Shown in pieces: positions 62,332 through 64,000 of a stretch of DNA of 64,000 nucleotides. The first letter of the stretch is position 1, and each line of letters opens with the position of its first letter. Position numbers and translations under genes: made by a program. A model generated the notes under the pieces. The model did no database searches, was not told where the DNA came from, and worked only from the letters and a program-made list of their open reading frames with translations. Source of the DNA: JAYYZW01 sp036339995 (GTDB lineage Bacteria > Pseudomonadota > Gammaproteobacteria > Ga0077536); NCBI GenBank assembly GCA_036339995.1, contig JAYYZW010000049.1, positions 1 to 64,000 of the forward strand. Reading direction: 5' to 3'.

Positions 62332-62921
62332 TCGGTCGCATTTCGGGGTTGCTCATAGAGAAGCGGCCGCCGCAGATCATCATCGACTGCAACGGTGTGG
62401 GATATGAAATAGAAGCCCCGATGACGACGATCTGGGCGCTTCCGGAAATAAACCAGCAGGTCTCTTTATATACCCACCTCGCGGTGCGCGACGACGCGCA
62501 TCTGCTCTATGGATTCTCGACGGAGGGCGAACGGCGACTGTTTCGAAGCCTTCTGAAAGTCAACGGCGTCGGCACCAAGATGGCGCTGGTGATCCTTTCG
62601 GGCATGGACGCCAATGCCTTCGCCGAGTGCGTCCATGCCGGCGATGTAGTGAGACTGACCGCGCTGCCTGGCGTCGGTAAGAAGACCGCGGAGCGCCTTA
62701 TCGTCGAAATGCGCGACCGCGTCGATGACCTGAAATCGGACGACGCCCGGCAGACACCGGGGGAACCGAGCAGGGACAAGCCCGTCAACGACGCGATCAG
62801 CGGACTCATAGCGCTCGGTTACAAACCGGCCGAAGCGAGTAAATACGTCCATGTGCTGGAAGTCGGGAACATGAAAAGCGAAGACATCATCCGCGAGGTA
62901 CTGAAAAACCTGGTCGGCTAG
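62328..62921 (+). CDS. ruvA: Holliday junction helicase subunit RuvA
   Basis: 197-residue RuvA, which binds the four-way junction as a tetramer and loads RuvB. It has MIGRISGLLIEKRPPQIIID at the OB fold, the helix-hairpin-helix repeats VNGVGTKMALVILSG and LPGVGKKTAERLIVEMRD, and a C-terminal RuvB-binding domain ending LKNLVG. The GTG start overlaps the ruvC stop. Confidence 0.96.
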   Translation: MIGRISGLLIEKRPPQIIIDCNGVGYEIEAPMTTIWALPEINQQVSLYTHLAVRDDAHLLYGFSTEGERRLFRSLLKVNGVGTKMALVILSGMDANAFAECVHAGDVVRLTALPGVGKKTAERLIVEMRDRVDDLKSDDARQTPGEPSRDKPVNDAISGLIALGYKPAEASKYVHVLEVGNMKSEDIIREVLKNLVG

Positions 62922-62990
62922 CAGCCCGTTCAACCCGGATTCGTGCATCGGATCCCTAAAGCGATGAGACCGCAGCACAGCAGTAAAAAC

Positions 62991-64000
62991 ATGTCCGATC
63001 CCGATCGCATCATTACCGCCGAAGCAACGAACGAAGACACCGCTGCCGATGATTCCATCCGACCGCGGCTGCTGGCGGATTTCATCGGCCAGCCGGCCGT
63101 GCACGAACAGATGGAGATCTTCATCGGCGCGGCAGTCAAGCGCGGTGAAGCGCTAGACCATGTGTTGATCTTCGGTCCACCCGGCCTCGGCAAGACCACG
63201 CTCGCTCACATCGTAGCGAACGAGATGAAGGTCAACCTGCGACAGACCTCGGGGCCGGTACTCGAAAAGCCCGGTGATCTCGCGGCCTTGCTCACCAACC
63301 TCGAGCCCCGAGACGTCCTGTTCATCGATGAAATTCACCGGCTGAGCCCGGTGGTCGAGGAAACCCTCTATCCCGCATTGGAGGACTACCAACTGGACAT
63401 TATGATCGGAGAAGGGCCGGCCGCCCGTGCGATCAAGCTCGATCTGCCGAAGTTCACGTTGATCGGGGCGACCACGCGCGCCGGCTTATTAACCTCGCCG
63501 CTGCGGGACCGTTTCGGCATTGTGCAGCGCCTGGAGTTTTATTCGGCCACGGAGCTGGCACGCATCGTGCGGCGCGCCGCGGACATTCTCGGCGTTGCCA
63601 TCGACGACGGCGGAACGGAGACGATCGCGGAACGCTCGCGCGGAACGCCTCGAATAGCCAACCGCCTGCTCAGGCGGTCCCGAGATTATGCCGAAATCAA
63701 GGCCGACGGGGTGTTGAGCGCGAAAGTGGCAACACGCGCTCTGGACTTGCTGAATGTGGATCAGCACGGCTTCGATGTGATGGATCGCAAACTGTTGCTG
63801 GCGATCATGCAGAAATTCGACGGCGGGCCAGTCGGGATCGACAATCTGGCAGCAGCGCTCGGCGAGGAACGCGGCACGATCGAAGACGTGATCGAACCGT
63901 TTTTGATTCAACAAGGGTTCTTGATGCGCACTCCAAGAGGGCGCACAGCAACTAAAACGGCCTGGCACCATTTCGGGTTGACGATGCCCGAATCGTTGCG
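62991..64000 (+). CDS. ruvB: Holliday junction helicase RuvB, 3' end beyond window
   Basis: 336 codons of RuvB, the AAA+ motor that drives branch migration. It has RPRLLADFIGQPAVHEQMEIF, Walker A GPPGLGKTTLAHIVANE, Walker B LFIDEIHRLSP, sensor 1 LIGATTRAGLLTSPLRDRFG and the C-terminal winged-helix FLIQQGFLMRTPRGR. Family members are about 340-350 residues, so only the last few residues lie past the window edge. The ATG 62991 (MSDPDRIITAEATNED) is the likely start, 69 bases after ruvA. Confidence 0.95.
   Translation, partial: MSDPDRIITAEATNEDTAADDSIRPRLLADFIGQPAVHEQMEIFIGAAVKRGEALDHVLIFGPPGLGKTTLAHIVANEMKVNLRQTSGPVLEKPGDLAALLTNLEPRDVLFIDEIHRLSPVVEETLYPALEDYQLDIMIGEGPAARAIKLDLPKFTLIGATTRAGLLTSPLRDRFGIVQRLEFYSATELARIVRRAADILGVAIDDGGTETIAERSRGTPRIANRLLRRSRDYAEIKADGVLSAKVATRALDLLNVDQHGFDVMDRKLLLAIMQKFDGGPVGIDNLAAALGEERGTIEDVIEPFLIQQGFLMRTPRGRTATKTAWHHFGLTMPESL

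Overview
The window is moderately GC-rich bacterial chromosome carrying the replication-origin neighbourhood of a gammaproteobacterium. Evidence for this includes the order gyrB-recF-dnaN-dnaA | rpmH-rnpA-yidC-mnmE, the operons accBC-prmA-dusB-fis, leuS-lptE-holA-proA-nadD-rsfS and aspS-nadA-yebC-ruvCAB, and an LptE/heptosyltransferase outer-membrane gene set. Genes left of about 6.7 kb read leftward and most genes to the right read rightward, as expected for forks leaving an origin beside dnaA. Species cannot be named. A membrane H+-pyrophosphatase next to a probable PPi-dependent phosphofructokinase resembles chemolithoautotrophic or methanotrophic Gammaproteobacteria and their symbionts.

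Layout: 0-0.4 kb frameshifted comF end; 0.5-6.7 kb gyrB, recF, dnaN, dnaA (minus); 6.8-10.8 kb rpmH, rnpA, yidC, mnmE; 10.8-16.7 kb a cell-surface glycan cluster (two GT9, two GT4, an ELM1-type protein, a sulfotransferase); 16.7-21.9 kb ilvE, fxsA, cutA, dsbD, a TlpA-like thioredoxin, aroQ; 21.9-27.2 kb accB, accC, prmA, a decayed DUF3426 gene, dusB, fis; 27.5-32.8 kb purH, purD, hisH, hisB, hemF; 32.8-38.6 kb a cNMP-binding protein, Rieske oxygenase, flavodoxin-like protein, dtd, typA, DUF2007 protein, rhodanese; 38.7-40.2 kb a cytochrome c between remnants of ppx and ppk1; 40.3-49.3 kb a methyltransferase, broken comEA-like gene, leuS to maf; 49.4-54.6 kb hppA, pfp, bepA; 55-57 kb a small membrane protein, LLM oxidoreductase, transposase scrap, tRNA-Lys; 57.4-64 kb fmdB, aspS, nadA, yebC, ruvC, ruvA, ruvB (cut by the window edge).

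Two themes run beyond the housekeeping content. First, genes are damaged at several places: comF, a GT4 gene, the comEA-like gene, DUF3426, ppx and ppk1. In addition, yidD and rlmH are missing from their usual slots. This suggests ongoing genome erosion, though single-base shifts in a draft assembly could explain some cases. Second, intergenic gaps hold a dispersed family of degenerate palindromic elements (in accB-accC, maf-hppA, aspS-nadA) and a second repeat whose end forms the 5' leader of mnmE and purH and, in part, maf. There is also a six-copy GGGGCC tract upstream of the Rieske gene and an unusual rpmH/rnpA junction where rnpA has no ordinary start codon. I found no CRISPR array, prophage, rRNA operon or recognisable defence island. 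I saw no clearly new multi-gene system. The repeat elements, the rnpA start and the GGGGCC tract are the best leads.
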